From Flavobacteriales bacterium BRH_c54 (lineage in GTDB: Bacteria; Bacteroidota; Bacteroidia; Flavobacteriales_E; Vicingaceae), in assembly GCA_000961845.1 (NCBI GenBank), contig LADZ01000018.1, positions 32,849-96,848 of the forward strand: a DNA stretch of 64,000 nucleotides, in the 5' to 3' direction. Shown piece after piece: positions 8,833 through 18,183 of the stretch. Positions within the stretch are counted from its first letter, which is position 1. Each line of letters starts with the position of its first letter. Both the position numbers and the translations under genes were made by a program. Below the pieces are notes generated by a model that was not told where the DNA came from, searched no databases, and saw only the letters and a list, made by a program, of their open reading frames with translations.

Positions 8833-9582
8833 TTATTCCCAAATTTTATAAAGCACTGGTTTACTTGGAGAAGCGTCATTCTCAAAAGATGCAATTTGTA
8901 TATTTAAAAAATAAGTTCCGTCAGGAATATTATTATCTATGAAAACCAATTCTGTTATAGTTCTGTGGGTTTGAGTATTATTTGGGTATTCCCAAAAAAT
9001 GTGGTGAGCAGCTAATTTTCCATCATCACTTTCTCTGTCAACAGAAGGCGTATCAATTAATAAATGATTAATCCCGTTTTGTGTTAAATAAGCAGCCACT
9101 TCAGCTTCAATATAAGCAGGGTTAGTATTAGAGTATTGTAAAGATTTTTTGTCATTACTATTAGGAAGTGTCCTGATGATGATTGCTTCACTGCCTTTTG
9201 GCTGCCATAGTTGTTTTATTTGGGCTAAAGTAATTACAGCATCATCACCAACTTTTTCAGGTGTAATAGTTATCAAATCTGCAAAAAAGAAAAATTGTTT
9301 CAAACATTGATTAATAGTATAAGGCTCTTTACTTATATGTCCAACACACTCTGTATGCGTTCCATGTCCGTGCGGATTAAAAAAAATATTTCTAAAATTT
9401 ACATTTCCTCCTAAATTAACATCGCCAACAAAGCCATTTTCCATAACAGGAGTAAATTCCGGTTTTGAAACATACCAAGCAGTTATATTTTCAGGTGTAT
9501 TACTTAAAGGTAAAGAAATATCAATGGGTTGAGATAAATCTATTTTGTAGTTTTTGTTTTGATGGGTAATAGTTGTTATCAT
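8833..9582 (-). CDS. Cyclase-family (kynurenine-formamidase-like) metal hydrolase
   Basis: 249 residues. The metal-binding core of the cyclase family (PF04199 type) appears as NPHGHGTHTECVGH, close to the consensus HxGTHxDxPxH but with Glu replacing the usual Asp. A later LLIDTPSVDRESDDGKLAAHHIFW supplies the second conserved block (D-x-x-S-x-D and an HH). Known family members hydrolyse formylkynurenine, isatin or related cyclic amides and esters. There is no kynurenine pathway gene nearby, so the substrate is unknown. It lies 67 bases upstream of the lrp start on the same strand and may be cotranscribed with it. Confidence 0.82.
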   Translation of the reverse strand: MITTITHQNKNYKIDLSQPIDISLPLSNTPENITAWYVSKPEFTPVMENGFVGDVNLGGNVNFRNIFFNPHGHGTHTECVGHISKEPYTINQCLKQFFFFADLITITPEKVGDDAVITLAQIKQLWQPKGSEAIIIRTLPNSNDKKSLQYSNTNPAYIEAEVAAYLTQNGINHLLIDTPSVDRESDDGKLAAHHIFWEYPNNTQTHRTITELVFIDNNIPDGTYFLNIQIASFENDASPSKPVLYKIWE

Positions 9583-9626
9583 AATTACAATAAAATTAAA
9601 TCTTATAATTCGTGCATTTGTGGCAA

Positions 9627-10766
9627 TTATACATAAAATAAGTCTGATGTAATTTTATCGACCACAAAAATGCCTTTAGTGGTTAAAGTTACTTTATTTT
9701 TTGAAATCGTTATCAATTCAGAATTTTTATAAGCTTCCAACTCTTTTTCAAAATGATGAAGCAAAACAGGGTTAAACGTGTTTTTAATATATTCCAAATC
9801 CAACCCCCAAATGGTTCGTAATCGGGTTAATATATATTCATTAAAAGCGGTGGTTTCGTCTATAAGTTCTTCTTCAAAATAAGGTGTGTTTTGATTTATC
9901 GCGTCTATGTACTTAGTATTATTGGCAACGTTCCAACTTCTTTTTTGAGAGGTATTATTATTCATAAACGAATGTGCAGAAGGACCAATTCCCAAATAAT
10001 TTTCGCCTTTCCAATAATTACTGTTATGTTGCGAAAAATAACCTTCTTTACCAAAGTTAGATACTTCATAATGTATCAATCCAGCTTGTTTGGTTTTGTC
10101 CATTAACAACTTAAATTGCTCAATAGCTTGATCATCTGTTGGCAAACTGGTTTGCTTAGTTTTTACCAAATGATGTAAGGCTGTTTTAGGCTCTACAGTT
10201 AAGGTATAAGCAGAAAGATGTGGCACATTTAAACTGATAAATTTATCTAAGTTTTGCTCCCATTTTTTTAATGTTAACAGCGGACTATTATAAATTAAAT
10301 CAATCGTAATGTTATCAATTCCGGCATCTTGCGTTTTTAAAATACTTTGTTCTGCTTCACTAGCATAGTGGGCACGATTAAAAAACTGCAAATCGTCATC
10401 AAAAAAAGATTGTATCCCAATGCTTAACCTGTTTACGCCACTTTTTTTATACTCGTTTATTTTTTTAGAAGTAATATCATCGGGATTACATTCCATTGTC
10501 AGCTCTACTTTTTCATTTACTTGGTAATTCCTATAAACAGCTTCTAGCAATAAATTTAATTCTTTTTCTGTCAACACCGAAGGTGTTCCTCCTCCAAAAT
10601 AGATGGTGTTTATGGTCTCGGTTTTGAAATGGCCTTTTTGTAAAAGAATCTCTTTTTGTAATGCAGCTAATAATGCTGATTTGTGCTTAAAACTAGTAGA
10701 AAAATGAAAATCGCAATAGCTGCATTTTTTTTTACAGAAAGGAATATGGATGTAAATACCTGCCAT
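9627..10766 (-). CDS. hemW: HemW-type radical SAM protein (heme chaperone)
   Basis: 379 residues. The radical SAM cluster motif CxxxCxxC is at C11, C15 and C18 (IPFCKKKCSYCDF). It is followed by TIYFGGGTPSVL and the typical SAM-binding strands (ELTMECNPDDIT, RLSIGIQSF). The C-terminal HemN-like domain ends in LTTKGIFVVDKI. Known: HemW resembles coproporphyrinogen dehydrogenase HemN but is shorter at the N-terminus and transfers heme to respiratory enzymes. The length fits HemW rather than HemN. It starts 10 bases after the stop of the upstream sensor kinase, so the two are likely one transcript. hemD lies a little further upstream. Confidence 0.88.
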   Translation of the reverse strand: MAGIYIHIPFCKKKCSYCDFHFSTSFKHKSALLAALQKEILLQKGHFKTETINTIYFGGGTPSVLTEKELNLLLEAVYRNYQVNEKVELTMECNPDDITSKKINEYKKSGVNRLSIGIQSFFDDDLQFFNRAHYASEAEQSILKTQDAGIDNITIDLIYNSPLLTLKKWEQNLDKFISLNVPHLSAYTLTVEPKTALHHLVKTKQTSLPTDDQAIEQFKLLMDKTKQAGLIHYEVSNFGKEGYFSQHNSNYWKGENYLGIGPSAHSFMNNNTSQKRSWNVANNTKYIDAINQNTPYFEEELIDETTAFNEYILTRLRTIWGLDLEYIKNTFNPVLLHHFEKELEAYKNSELITISKNKVTLTTKGIFVVDKITSDLFYV

Positions 10767-10776
10767 TAGTTTAGGC

Positions 10777-12300
10777 TTAATACTTTTTTAAAACAATTCT
10801 AAAAATAGTACCATTTTCACTAGATTGTTTCACGAAAATTTTACCGTTATGGTAATTTTCAATAATACGTTTGGTTAACGACAACCCTAATCCCCAACCT
10901 CTTTTTTTAGTGGTGAAACCGGGTTCAAAAATGGTTTTTTGTTTAGATTTTGGAATACCATGACCTGTATCGCTAATATCTATATACACAAATTGTTTTT
11001 GATCTATCATAAAAATATCAATAGTTCCTCCGCCTTGCATAGCATCTACTGCATTTTTAATTAAATTTTCTATTACCCAACTAAACAATGAGGTATTTAA
11101 TGGGGCTAAAATTCTTTCTTCTTTAGAAAAATGAAAATTAATGATAACATTTTTTGAGATTCTTGGTTGTAAATAGGCAGCTGTGCTTCTTAAAACTTCA
11201 CCAACATTTTCATCAATTAATTTAGGTATAGATCCTATTTTAGAAAAACGTTCGGTAATAATTTCTAACCTGTTTACATCTTTAGAAAGTTCGTCAATAG
11301 TAGCTTGGTCAACATTTTTTAATTTTAAATATTCTACCCACGCCATTAATGAAGAAAGTGGTGTGCCTAATTGATGAGCTGTTTCTTTTGCCAGCCCAAC
11401 CCAAACCTGGTTTTGTTCACTTTTTCTGGAAGTGCTGAATAAATAATAAGCAATTAAAATAAATAAACCGATTACGCCAAATTGAAAGAAAGGATAGTAT
11501 TTAAGTTGGGTTAATAGTTCACTATCTTTATAAAAAATATATTGTGTTTCGTTATTATTGATAGAAATAGCAATAGGTGTGTTTTGGCTTCGCATTTCTG
11601 CAATAGTATTGGCCAAATAGGTAGAATCCTTAATTTTATCTTTATCTAAATTACCGTATTCAATAACATTAGTTTGGGTGCTGTCAGTAAAAACTACAGG
11701 AACAGCAGCAGAGTTCACCACAATTTCAGAAATAAAGGATTTTATTAAATCATCTAAAACAATTTTTAATTCGGTAAAAATTTCAGAATCTTGATAATAT
11801 AATTTGTGGTTCCAAGTAATATTTCGGGTAACATGAATTTTTAAATCTATGGGTTCATTGGTATTTTTCATGGAATCGAGCTGAGCATTTAAATAACTTG
11901 CTGTATCAATTCCTGCTGTTAATTTTATATTTCTATAGTTGATAATTTTATTTTCTTCATCTGTTACAATAACCGGAATGGTTTCATTTTTACCAATAAT
12001 TTGAAGATAAAAGTTAGTGGCGTCTTGATTGGTAGAGGTAATAATTCGTTTGGTAGCTTCAGCCCAAATTTCAATTCTGTTTCTTTCTTCTTTAGAAATT
12101 TTATCAAATAATTCTCCTGTAAGCTGTACCAACGTGGCTTTATTTTGAATAGCTCCTGCCCACAACCTTACTTTCTCTCGTTCTTCTTGAGCAATTTGCC
12201 TAACTAAAATATTGGTGTACCACAAGGAAGACAACACAATTAGCGTTGCAATTCCTACTAATAAAAGTTTCCATCTTTGTTTTTTAGAATATAAATTCAC
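10777..12300 (-). CDS. Membrane-bound sensor histidine kinase (orphan)
   Basis: 507 residues. One membrane helix near 12-31, a large extracytoplasmic sensor region to about 270 with repeated helix-strand blocks, a second helix near 272-292, then the kinase. The H-box is AKETAHQLGTPLSSL (phospho-accepting His about 312). The N-box is ENLIKNAVDAMQGG, the G1 box DTGHGIPKS, and the G2 region GFTTKKRGWGLGLSL, so all ATP-binding elements are present. No response regulator is adjacent, so its partner is elsewhere. It lies between a terminator upstream and hemW 10 bases downstream. What it senses is unknown. Confidence 0.9.
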   Translation of the reverse strand: MNLYSKKQRWKLLLVGIATLIVLSSLWYTNILVRQIAQEEREKVRLWAGAIQNKATLVQLTGELFDKISKEERNRIEIWAEATKRIITSTNQDATNFYLQIIGKNETIPVIVTDEENKIINYRNIKLTAGIDTASYLNAQLDSMKNTNEPIDLKIHVTRNITWNHKLYYQDSEIFTELKIVLDDLIKSFISEIVVNSAAVPVVFTDSTQTNVIEYGNLDKDKIKDSTYLANTIAEMRSQNTPIAISINNNETQYIFYKDSELLTQLKYYPFFQFGVIGLFILIAYYLFSTSRKSEQNQVWVGLAKETAHQLGTPLSSLMAWVEYLKLKNVDQATIDELSKDVNRLEIITERFSKIGSIPKLIDENVGEVLRSTAAYLQPRISKNVIINFHFSKEERILAPLNTSLFSWVIENLIKNAVDAMQGGGTIDIFMIDQKQFVYIDISDTGHGIPKSKQKTIFEPGFTTKKRGWGLGLSLTKRIIENYHNGKIFVKQSSENGTIFRIVLKKY

Positions 12301-12361
12301 GCTAAATCAATTATAGGTATGAAATTACAAAATTGTTTGTATATACTTCTTGATAACAAAG

Positions 12362-12393
12362 AAAAAGAGCCGAATAAATTATTCGGCTCTTTT
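12362..12393. terminator. Bidirectional rho-independent terminator after hemD
   Basis: An 11-base stem (GAGCCGAATAA at 12367-12377, TTATTCGGCTC at 12379-12389) is flanked by five A on one side and four T on the other, so it can work in either direction. It ends the minus-strand hemD unit and separates it from the sensor kinase gene. Confidence 0.85.
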
Positions 12394-12411
12394 CTATTTA
12401 TCTTATAAAAA

Positions 12412-13170
12412 CTATTTCTTTCCGTTTTTATTAGCATCTTTTATGTACAACTCTAATGCTTTAGTCATTGATGGAGCTTCGGGTTGCGGAGCACAAATAT
12501 CTATCCTCAATCCTGCTTCTTCTGCTGCTTTTGATGTTGTTGAACCAAAAACTGCTATTCTAGTATCGTTTTGTTTGAAGTTAGGAAAATTTTGAAACAA
12601 TGATTTAATTCCTGATGGGCTAAAGAAAGCCAACACATCATAATTAACATCACTTAAATCACTTAAATCGCTACAAACAGTTCTATACAAAACAACACAC
12701 TGGTAGTTAATGTTATCTTTCTCTAACAACTCTTTTATGTTCGGACTAATAATATCTGAACAAGGTAACAAAAACTTACTGTCTTTGTTTTTCTTTAACA
12801 ATGGAATTAAATCCTGAAATGTTTGTTTACCGGTAAACACTTTTCTTTTTCTATAAACAATATACTTTTGAAGATAAAAAGCAATTGCCTCAGAAATACA
12901 AAAATATTTTAATGATTCCGGAACATTATATCTTATTTCTTCAGCAGTTTTAAAGAAATAATCTACGGCATTTCTACTTGTAAAGATTACAGCATTAAAA
13001 TCAGTAAAATTTATTCGTTGACTTCTAAAATCTTTTGTTGATACGCCTTCAACATGGATAAACGGCCTAAAGTCAATTTTTACTTTACAATTTGTGGCAA
13101 GATCAAAATAGGGTGATTTATCGCTTTCAGGTTTTGGTTGAGAAACTAAAACACTTTTCACTTTCAACAT
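12412..13170 (-). CDS. hemD: Uroporphyrinogen-III synthase
   Basis: 252 residues. The two Rossmann-like lobes of HemD are visible: KSVLVSQPKPE starts lobe one, FNAVIFTSRNAVDYFF closes it, and the second lobe contains FLLPCSDIISPNIKELL, VVLYRTV and YDVLAFFSPSGIKSLF followed by AVFGSTTSKAAEEAGL. Known reaction: cyclisation of hydroxymethylbilane with inversion of ring D to give uroporphyrinogen III for heme and related tetrapyrroles. HemD is poorly conserved, so the call rests on these block motifs and the length. The upstream DUF4271-like gene ends 30 bases before it, a pairing I associate with Bacteroidota genomes. Confidence 0.88.
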   Translation of the reverse strand: MLKVKSVLVSQPKPESDKSPYFDLATNCKVKIDFRPFIHVEGVSTKDFRSQRINFTDFNAVIFTSRNAVDYFFKTAEEIRYNVPESLKYFCISEAIAFYLQKYIVYRKRKVFTGKQTFQDLIPLLKKNKDSKFLLPCSDIISPNIKELLEKDNINYQCVVLYRTVCSDLSDLSDVNYDVLAFFSPSGIKSLFQNFPNFKQNDTRIAVFGSTTSKAAEEAGLRIDICAPQPEAPSMTKALELYIKDANKNGKK

Positions 13171-13200
13171 AAACTCATTTTTTTAGTTAAATAATCATTT

Positions 13201-14199
13201 TTAAAAGATAAAGTACCTAATAACAACGATTAACGGTAAAATTTCGAGGGTGCAAAGGTACAAAATTATATGGAATATAGAAATATTTTTTTGTCTCGCT
13301 ACAAAATACAGTCTTAACAAATTGATAATGAACACAAAAAGAACTAGTGTTGCCATCAACATTTTATAATTTTCTACTTCTTGCAGATAAGAATAATAGT
13401 TCAACGTCATTAATGGAAGTAAAATTACTCCAATAAGTATGGTATGAATTGATGTTAAGTAAACGTAAGCTGTTTTCAAGTTGTCAAAATCAAAAACATT
13501 ATTAATAAGTAATCCTAAAAGTTGTTTTATAACATATAAAACAACTACTACAGCAATTACCTTCATAAAGAAAAATGACGTGTCTCTATAGAATATATCT
13601 TTATACAATAAAAAGTCATAAAAGAATAAAGAAAGACTAAAAAAGGCTACCACATGCAACAGTAAGTTTGCCTGATTGAAAAACATTTTTTCGCTTCTAA
13701 TTGCTTCTTGCACACCACTTGATGTAAAAAGAGACTTTATAATAAGTTTTACTCGTAAACTATTAAATGATTTTGCTAACCCTACTAATACGAAACAACC
13801 AAGCAAAATAATGGTTTGCCAAGTGTGCACATATTCTGTTCTATATTCAGGTGTAAAAACTATCTCTTGTTGAGTTGTTGTAGTATCTTTTGGCAATTCT
13901 CTTTTTTCATTAACTTCTCTAACCGGTAAAGAATAGAGCTTTTTTGCATTTAAACCAAAGTTGGTTGTGTCAGCAATAAAATCTGCATCCTCACTTAATG
14001 TATTGGTTAACGGTTGCTGTTGGATGTTAGTATATCTTGGTTTTTTGGGTTTTACAACTTCTTTTATAGATACTTCATCAATTTCTTCCATTAAATCAAT
14101 AGGAAAAGTATCAGTTTGTGGTAACACAACGCTGTCATTCTTCTCTTGTTTTTTTGTTTGAGAAGTATCTGACTGTTGATATAAAAAATAGCTGTGCAT
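13201..14199 (-). CDS. DUF4271-type integral membrane protein
   Basis: 332 residues from the ATG at 14199; the longer frame would need a TTG three codons earlier. The first 110 or so residues are charged and proline-rich, likely a soluble tail. Six hydrophobic segments then follow, beginning near WQTIILLGCFVLVGLAKSFN and ending at the C-terminus (LEILPLIVVIRYFIF). The pattern and its place directly upstream of hemD fit the Bacteroidota DUF4271 family, whose function is not known. No catalytic motif was recognised. A terminator separates it from the exbD gene upstream. Confidence 0.75.
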   Translation of the reverse strand: MHSYFLYQQSDTSQTKKQEKNDSVVLPQTDTFPIDLMEEIDEVSIKEVVKPKKPRYTNIQQQPLTNTLSEDADFIADTTNFGLNAKKLYSLPVREVNEKRELPKDTTTTQQEIVFTPEYRTEYVHTWQTIILLGCFVLVGLAKSFNSLRVKLIIKSLFTSSGVQEAIRSEKMFFNQANLLLHVVAFFSLSLFFYDFLLYKDIFYRDTSFFFMKVIAVVVVLYVIKQLLGLLINNVFDFDNLKTAYVYLTSIHTILIGVILLPLMTLNYYSYLQEVENYKMLMATLVLFVFIINLLRLYFVARQKNISIFHIILYLCTLEILPLIVVIRYFIF

Positions 14200-14269
14200 A
14201 AACAACAAAAATACATTATTCTAAATGAAGTTGTTTAAAACCTGAGTCAACTTTAAGCTGTATCCATAA

Positions 14270-14306
14270 AAAAAGCTCAGTAGGCTGATTGCTTACTGAG
14301 CTTTTT
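14270..14306. terminator. Terminator after the exbB-exbD operon
   Basis: A 13-base stem (AAAAAGCTCAGTA at 14270-14282, TACTGAGCTTTTT at 14294-14306) has an 11-base loop and A/T runs on both sides. It lies 18 bases past the stop of the last exbD gene, read on the minus strand. Confidence 0.87.
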
Positions 14307-14324
14307 ATGTTATTTAAAACACTA

Positions 14325-14801
14325 TTAGTTAAGTATCTTGTCTGTTTTCTTAGTTGAGTAGTTAATTTTTAAAGCATTGGCTTTTCTAAGTTCTTGCTTT
14401 ACATCTGTAACAATACCCATTTCTGTTTTTTGATCGACTTTTAAAGACCATGTAATTAAGTTTCTTTCAGCTTCATCTCTTTCATCTCTTTCCATTTCTA
14501 CAAACTGAAAAATATCTTCTTTAGTTTTAAAAGCATCATTTAACTGAATTCTTGGAGCTGTACCAAAAACCGGTTGAAGTTCTTTAATTGGTTTACCAAT
14601 ATAAATGTAACTTACCAATGATTTTCTTTCTAACTTTTCTATTTCCGTTGCAAATGGAATTTTATTTTCCACTTTCAACGTAGTTTCTCTCATGGTAGTG
14701 GTTACCATAAAGAAGAAAAGTAACATAAATACAATATCAGGAAGTGCAGCTGTATTAACAGCAGGCTGACTTTTTTTACCTTTTTTTCTAAATTTTGACA
14801 T
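14325..14801 (-). CDS. ExbD/TolR-family biopolymer transport protein (second copy)
   Basis: 158 residues. A basic N-terminal tail is followed by one membrane helix (AALPDIVFMLLFFFMVTTTM, about 19-38) that carries the ExbD signature: an Asp within the helix (D22 in PDIVF) that takes part in proton flow. A periplasmic domain follows. Known: ExbD works with ExbB to energise outer-membrane transport through TonB. The start codon overlaps the stop of the preceding exbD by one base (TAATG), so translation is coupled. Two unlike ExbD proteins in one operon suggest a hetero-assembly, as is common in Bacteroidota. Confidence 0.9.
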   Translation of the reverse strand: MSKFRKKGKKSQPAVNTAALPDIVFMLLFFFMVTTTMRETTLKVENKIPFATEIEKLERKSLVSYIYIGKPIKELQPVFGTAPRIQLNDAFKTKEDIFQFVEMERDERDEAERNLITWSLKVDQKTEMGIVTDVKQELRKANALKINYSTKKTDKILN

Positions 14802-15406
14802 TAGTTGGTCCCTCCTACTTTTTTGGGTTCTGCCTCAGAAATTCTTTGTGGATAAACTTTTTTAACAGCGTCTAATTGTTGTTCTACTGCTTCAGAAGCT
14901 CCTGCTTGTTGAAGAAGTTCTTGGTAAGTTTTTCCGAATTTTTGCTGGGCGAACTCATTTCTTAATTCATTATAAGCCGCTACTAATTCATTTTGCACTT
15001 TAATGTACATATCGTAAGATGTTCCATTATCGTTTTGTAATGAAATGATTTGCTTAGAAACAGGATATAAACCTAGTCCATCAATTTGTTCTTCTTTAAA
15101 CTCAGGCATATTAGGGTTTCCCACATCAGATTTAATAAACTCCTTCGCTTTTTCTCTTAATTCTGTTATTTGCATATACTCCCCTTCAACCAATAATTGA
15201 TCATTCGCATTAACCAATATTTCAAAAATATTTCTTTGTTTAATTGGTGGTGGCGGCTCAGTTAAATCTTCCGGTGGTGGTGGCAATTTTCTAATCAATC
15301 CTGTATCCGTATCCATAGTGGTAGTCACCAAGAAGAATATCAACAACAGGAATGCAATATCCGCCATTGAGCCGGCATTAATTTCTGATATTTCTCTTTT
15401 AGCCAT
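14801..15406 (-). CDS. ExbD/TolR-family biopolymer transport protein (first copy)
   Basis: 201 residues. The N-terminus is MAKREISEINAGSMADIAFL, then a membrane helix with the conserved Asp (MADIAFLLLIFFLVTTTMD), a proline-rich linker (LPPPPEDLTEPPPP, about 40-54) and a longer periplasmic domain than in the second copy. The helix Asp and the VTTTMDTDTG exit are typical of Bacteroidota ExbD. It starts 3 bases after the stop of a small membrane protein and is translationally coupled to the next exbD. Role inferred: proton-coupled energisation of TonB-type or related envelope transport. The cargo is unknown because no tonB or receptor gene is adjacent. Confidence 0.92.
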   Translation of the reverse strand: MAKREISEINAGSMADIAFLLLIFFLVTTTMDTDTGLIRKLPPPPEDLTEPPPPIKQRNIFEILVNANDQLLVEGEYMQITELREKAKEFIKSDVGNPNMPEFKEEQIDGLGLYPVSKQIISLQNDNGTSYDMYIKVQNELVAAYNELRNEFAQQKFGKTYQELLQQAGASEAVEQQLDAVKKVYPQRISEAEPKKVGGTN

Positions 15407-15409
15407 TTT

Positions 15410-15817
15410 TTATTTGAATATTTTAGATACTTCTGAAAAAATTATTACTCCAATAGCACCTACGCCTAAGATATAAAACGCATTTAAACCAGCTTCAGAT
15501 AATTGAGAAGTTGAAGCGTCTGCTAACAACTTAGCACTTGCATCAAAAACTTCTTCATTGCTTGCTGTAAAATAACCAATCGCAAAAACAACTGCTAATC
15601 CAACAACACCTATCAAAGCATTTTTTGCATTTTTAGGATTTTGTGCCATCGTCATAATTGGAAAAACTATTGCTGTAAGCGTAGCTATTCCTAATAATAT
15701 ATAGCACCAGTTAATCAGCATTCCTTCAGATATAACATCCGCAAAGAAAAGAATACTTAAAACTGCTGAAAGTCCTAACAATACATATAATATGATACTG
15801 AATAATTTGTTATTCAT
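15410..15817 (-). CDS. Small multi-pass membrane protein between exbB and exbD
   Basis: 135 residues, almost entirely hydrophobic. Four likely membrane helices lie near 6-26, 33-52, 64-84 and 112-130, with a short polar loop (FTASNEEVFDASAKLLADAS) before the last one. No catalytic motif was recognised. It sits 18 bases after exbB and 3 bases before exbD, so it is surely in the same operon. A small membrane protein at this place is, from memory, common in Bacteroidota ExbB-ExbD operons, but I know of no assigned function. It could be an accessory subunit of the energiser complex. Confidence 0.7.
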   Translation of the reverse strand: MNNKLFSIILYVLLGLSAVLSILFFADVISEGMLINWCYILLGIATLTAIVFPIMTMAQNPKNAKNALIGVVGLAVVFAIGYFTASNEEVFDASAKLLADASTSQLSEAGLNAFYILGVGAIGVIIFSEVSKIFK

Positions 15818-15835
15818 AATATTTTATTTTATTTA

Positions 15836-16711
15836 TTATTTTTTAGATAGTTGGTGCTTCACTAATAAATCTATTAATGAAATAGAAGCATTTTCCATAT
15901 CGTTTACTAAGTTATCCACTTTTGCAACGATGTAATTGTAAAATATTTGTAGGATAATTGCTACTATCAAACCAAATACAGTTGTTAAAAGGGCTACTTT
16001 AATACCATCAGCAACAACAGCAGGAGAAATATCACCTGCAGCGGCAATTGCATCAAATGCTCCAATCATACCAATTACTGTACCCATGAAACCAAGCATC
16101 GGAGCCAAAGCAATAAATAATGATATCCAAGAGATTCCTTTTTCTAATAAGCCCATTTGAACTCCACCGTAAGAAACAACTGATTTCTCCACCATGTCAA
16201 TTCCTTCGTGACTTCTATCTAACCCTTGGTAGAAAATACTAGCAACAGGTCCTTTTGTATTTCTACAAACTTCTTTAGCTGCTTCAACACCACCTGCATT
16301 TAATGAATCTTCGATGTTTTTTAATAGTTTATCAGTATTAGTTGTTGCCATGTTTAAGTAAACAATTCTTTCAATAACAATTGCCAAACCTAAAATAAGA
16401 CATACTAAAACGATTCCCATAAATCCGGGACCACCTTCAATAAATTTTTGTTTGATTATTTGAGTAAAAGACAAGTCTTCTTCAACAACGTCTGGTGTTG
16501 TTGCATCTGCTGCTGCTTGAGCTTCTTTTTCTGCTTTTGCTTTGGCATCTGCCTCCGCTTTTGCTTTAGCATCCGCTTCAGCTTTTGCTTGAGTTGCTGA
16601 ATCTTCTGCTGTTTGCTCTGTTGCTGTTTCTGTTTCTAGAGCGTACACATTAGTAGTATTTGTAAAATTCAATACTGCTGTTAGTGTTAATAATGCAAAT
16701 AATTGTTTCAT
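15836..16711 (-). CDS. exbB: MotA/TolQ/ExbB proton channel protein with Ala/Lys/Glu-rich N-terminal extension
   Basis: 291 residues. A signal-like segment (1-24) is followed by an Ala/Lys/Glu/Asp-rich stretch (about 26-75) and then the ExbB core: a first helix GIVLVCLILGLAIVIERIVYL, and the paired helices around ISWISLFIALAPMLGFMGTVIGMIGAF and VALLTTVFGLIVAIILQIFYN. The LGFMGTVIGMIxAF motif is diagnostic of the MotA/TolQ/ExbB family. Known: a pentamer of ExbB around ExbD uses the proton gradient to drive TonB-type energy transfer. The extension is a common feature of Bacteroidota homologs. It heads the operon exbB, small membrane protein, exbD, exbD. Confidence 0.92.
   Translation of the reverse strand: MKQLFALLTLTAVLNFTNTTNVYALETETATEQTAEDSATQAKAEADAKAKAEADAKAKAEKEAQAAADATTPDVVEEDLSFTQIIKQKFIEGGPGFMGIVLVCLILGLAIVIERIVYLNMATTNTDKLLKNIEDSLNAGGVEAAKEVCRNTKGPVASIFYQGLDRSHEGIDMVEKSVVSYGGVQMGLLEKGISWISLFIALAPMLGFMGTVIGMIGAFDAIAAAGDISPAVVADGIKVALLTTVFGLIVAIILQIFYNYIVAKVDNLVNDMENASISLIDLLVKHQLSKK
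16523..16588 (-). repeat. In-gene tandem repeat coding AEADAKAK units
   Basis: Residues 42-63 of the ExbB protein repeat an 8-residue unit (AEADAKAK, twice, followed by AEKEAQAA). The DNA is likewise repetitive. The low-complexity charged segment probably forms an extended helix in the periplasm. Such repeats can change length by slippage. Confidence 0.7.
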
Positions 16712-16862
16712 AATTTTGATTTGTTTATTGCTTACTTTAATTAATTATTTTTTTAAAATCAGCTGCCAAATTACAAAAAAAAATATTTAAACATCAAATT
16801 AATTGAGTTAAGTTTATTTAGTTTTTGTTCTGACAATCGAATTAACGTTATTAGTGAATTAT

Positions 16863-18119
16863 TTATTTTAATTTAAACTCTTTTTTTATTTTACTTACAT
16901 AGTCCAATTCTTCCCATGGGAATAACTTCACCTTAATTTTTTTCTTCTCTCCAGAACCATTAGTAAACTCTTTGGTGATTTCCTGAGGAGTTCTTCCCAT
17001 ATGTCCGTAAGCTGCTGTTTCAGAATAAATAGGTGTTCTTAATTTAAATCTGGTTTCAATTGCATAAGGTCTTAAATCAAATAACTTCATTAATTTTTTT
17101 GCAATATCTCCATCTTTCATATCTACTTTTGAAGTTCCGTAAGTAGAAACAAACAACCCTACAGGCTGAGCAACTCCAATAGCATAAGCTACTTGTACCA
17201 ACGCTTCATCACACAAACCTGCTGCAACCATATTTTTAGCGATATGTCTGGTAGCATAAGCTGCAGAACGATCTACTTTACTAGGGTCCTTTCCTGAGAA
17301 TGCTCCACCACCGTGAGCTCCTTTACCACCATAAGTATCAACAATAATTTTTCTGCCTGTTAAACCAGTATCTCCATGTGGTCCACCAATTACAAATATT
17401 CCTGTTGGGTTTACATGGTATTTAATTTTATCATTAAATAATTTTTGGATGTGTTTTGGAAGCAATTTTTTAACTCTTGGAATTAAAATGTTAATTACAT
17501 CATCTTTAATTTGCTTTAACATTTTAGCTTCTGTATCAAAATCATCATGCTGAGTAGAAACAACAATAGCATCAATTCTTACTGGTTGATTGTTATCATC
17601 GTACTCAATAGTTACCTGAGATTTTGAATCGGGACGAAGGTATTTCATTTTTTTACCTTCTCTTCTGATAGCAGCCAATTCTTTCAACAACAAATGAGAT
17701 ATCTCTAATGCCAATGGCATATAATTATCTGTCTCTTTTGTTGCGTAACCAAACATCATTCCTTGATCTCCGGCACCTTGCTCTTCTTTTTTCTTTCTTT
17801 CTACTCCTTGATTAATATCAGGCGATTGCTCATGTATAGCCGAAAAAACGCCACAAGAATTTCCTTCAAACATATACTCGCTTTTCGTGTAACCAATTCT
17901 ATTAATAGTTTCACGAGCAATTTTTTGTACGTCTAAATAAGTATTAGATTTAACTTCTCCTGCCAACACTACTTGACCCGTTGTTACTAAGGTTTCGCAA
18001 GCTACTTTTGAGTCAGGATCAAAAGCTAAAAAATGATCAATTAAAGCATCAGAAATTTGATCGGCTACTTTGTCCGGATGCCCTTCTGATACAGATTCGG
18101 ATGTAAATAAATAAGACAT
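16863..18119 (-). CDS. metK: S-adenosylmethionine synthetase
   Basis: 418 residues. Hallmarks: [18 protein letters not shown] (ATP and metal binding) at 11-28, the [12 protein letters not shown] hexapeptide region, and the phosphate-binding block [16 protein letters not shown] followed by [20 protein letters not shown]. Known reaction: ATP plus methionine to S-adenosylmethionine, phosphate and pyrophosphate, in the cytoplasm. The leader carries a SAM-II-type riboswitch, so the gene is very probably shut down by its own product. It is transcribed alone or with gldA upstream; a perfect promoter box lies between the two genes. Confidence 0.97.
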   Translation of the reverse strand: MSYLFTSESVSEGHPDKVADQISDALIDHFLAFDPDSKVACETLVTTGQVVLAGEVKSNTYLDVQKIARETINRIGYTKSEYMFEGNSCGVFSAIHEQSPDINQGVERKKKEEQGAGDQGMMFGYATKETDNYMPLALEISHLLLKELAAIRREGKKMKYLRPDSKSQVTIEYDDNNQPVRIDAIVVSTQHDDFDTEAKMLKQIKDDVINILIPRVKKLLPKHIQKLFNDKIKYHVNPTGIFVIGGPHGDTGLTGRKIIVDTYGGKGAHGGGAFSGKDPSKVDRSAAYATRHIAKNMVAAGLCDEALVQVAYAIGVAQPVGLFVSTYGTSKVDMKDGDIAKKLMKLFDLRPYAIETRFKLRTPIYSETAAYGHMGRTPQEITKEFTNGSGEKKKIKVKLFPWEELDYVSKIKKEFKLK

Positions 18120-18183
18120 TTAATTTTATTTTAACAAGTTAATAAAAAAAGAAATGCAGGCTGGTAGCAATGTGAAAAGTACA

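Noticed and set aside
16523..16588. Minisatellite or CRISPR-like array
   Set aside because: It is an in-frame coding repeat for AEADAKAK, without spacers.
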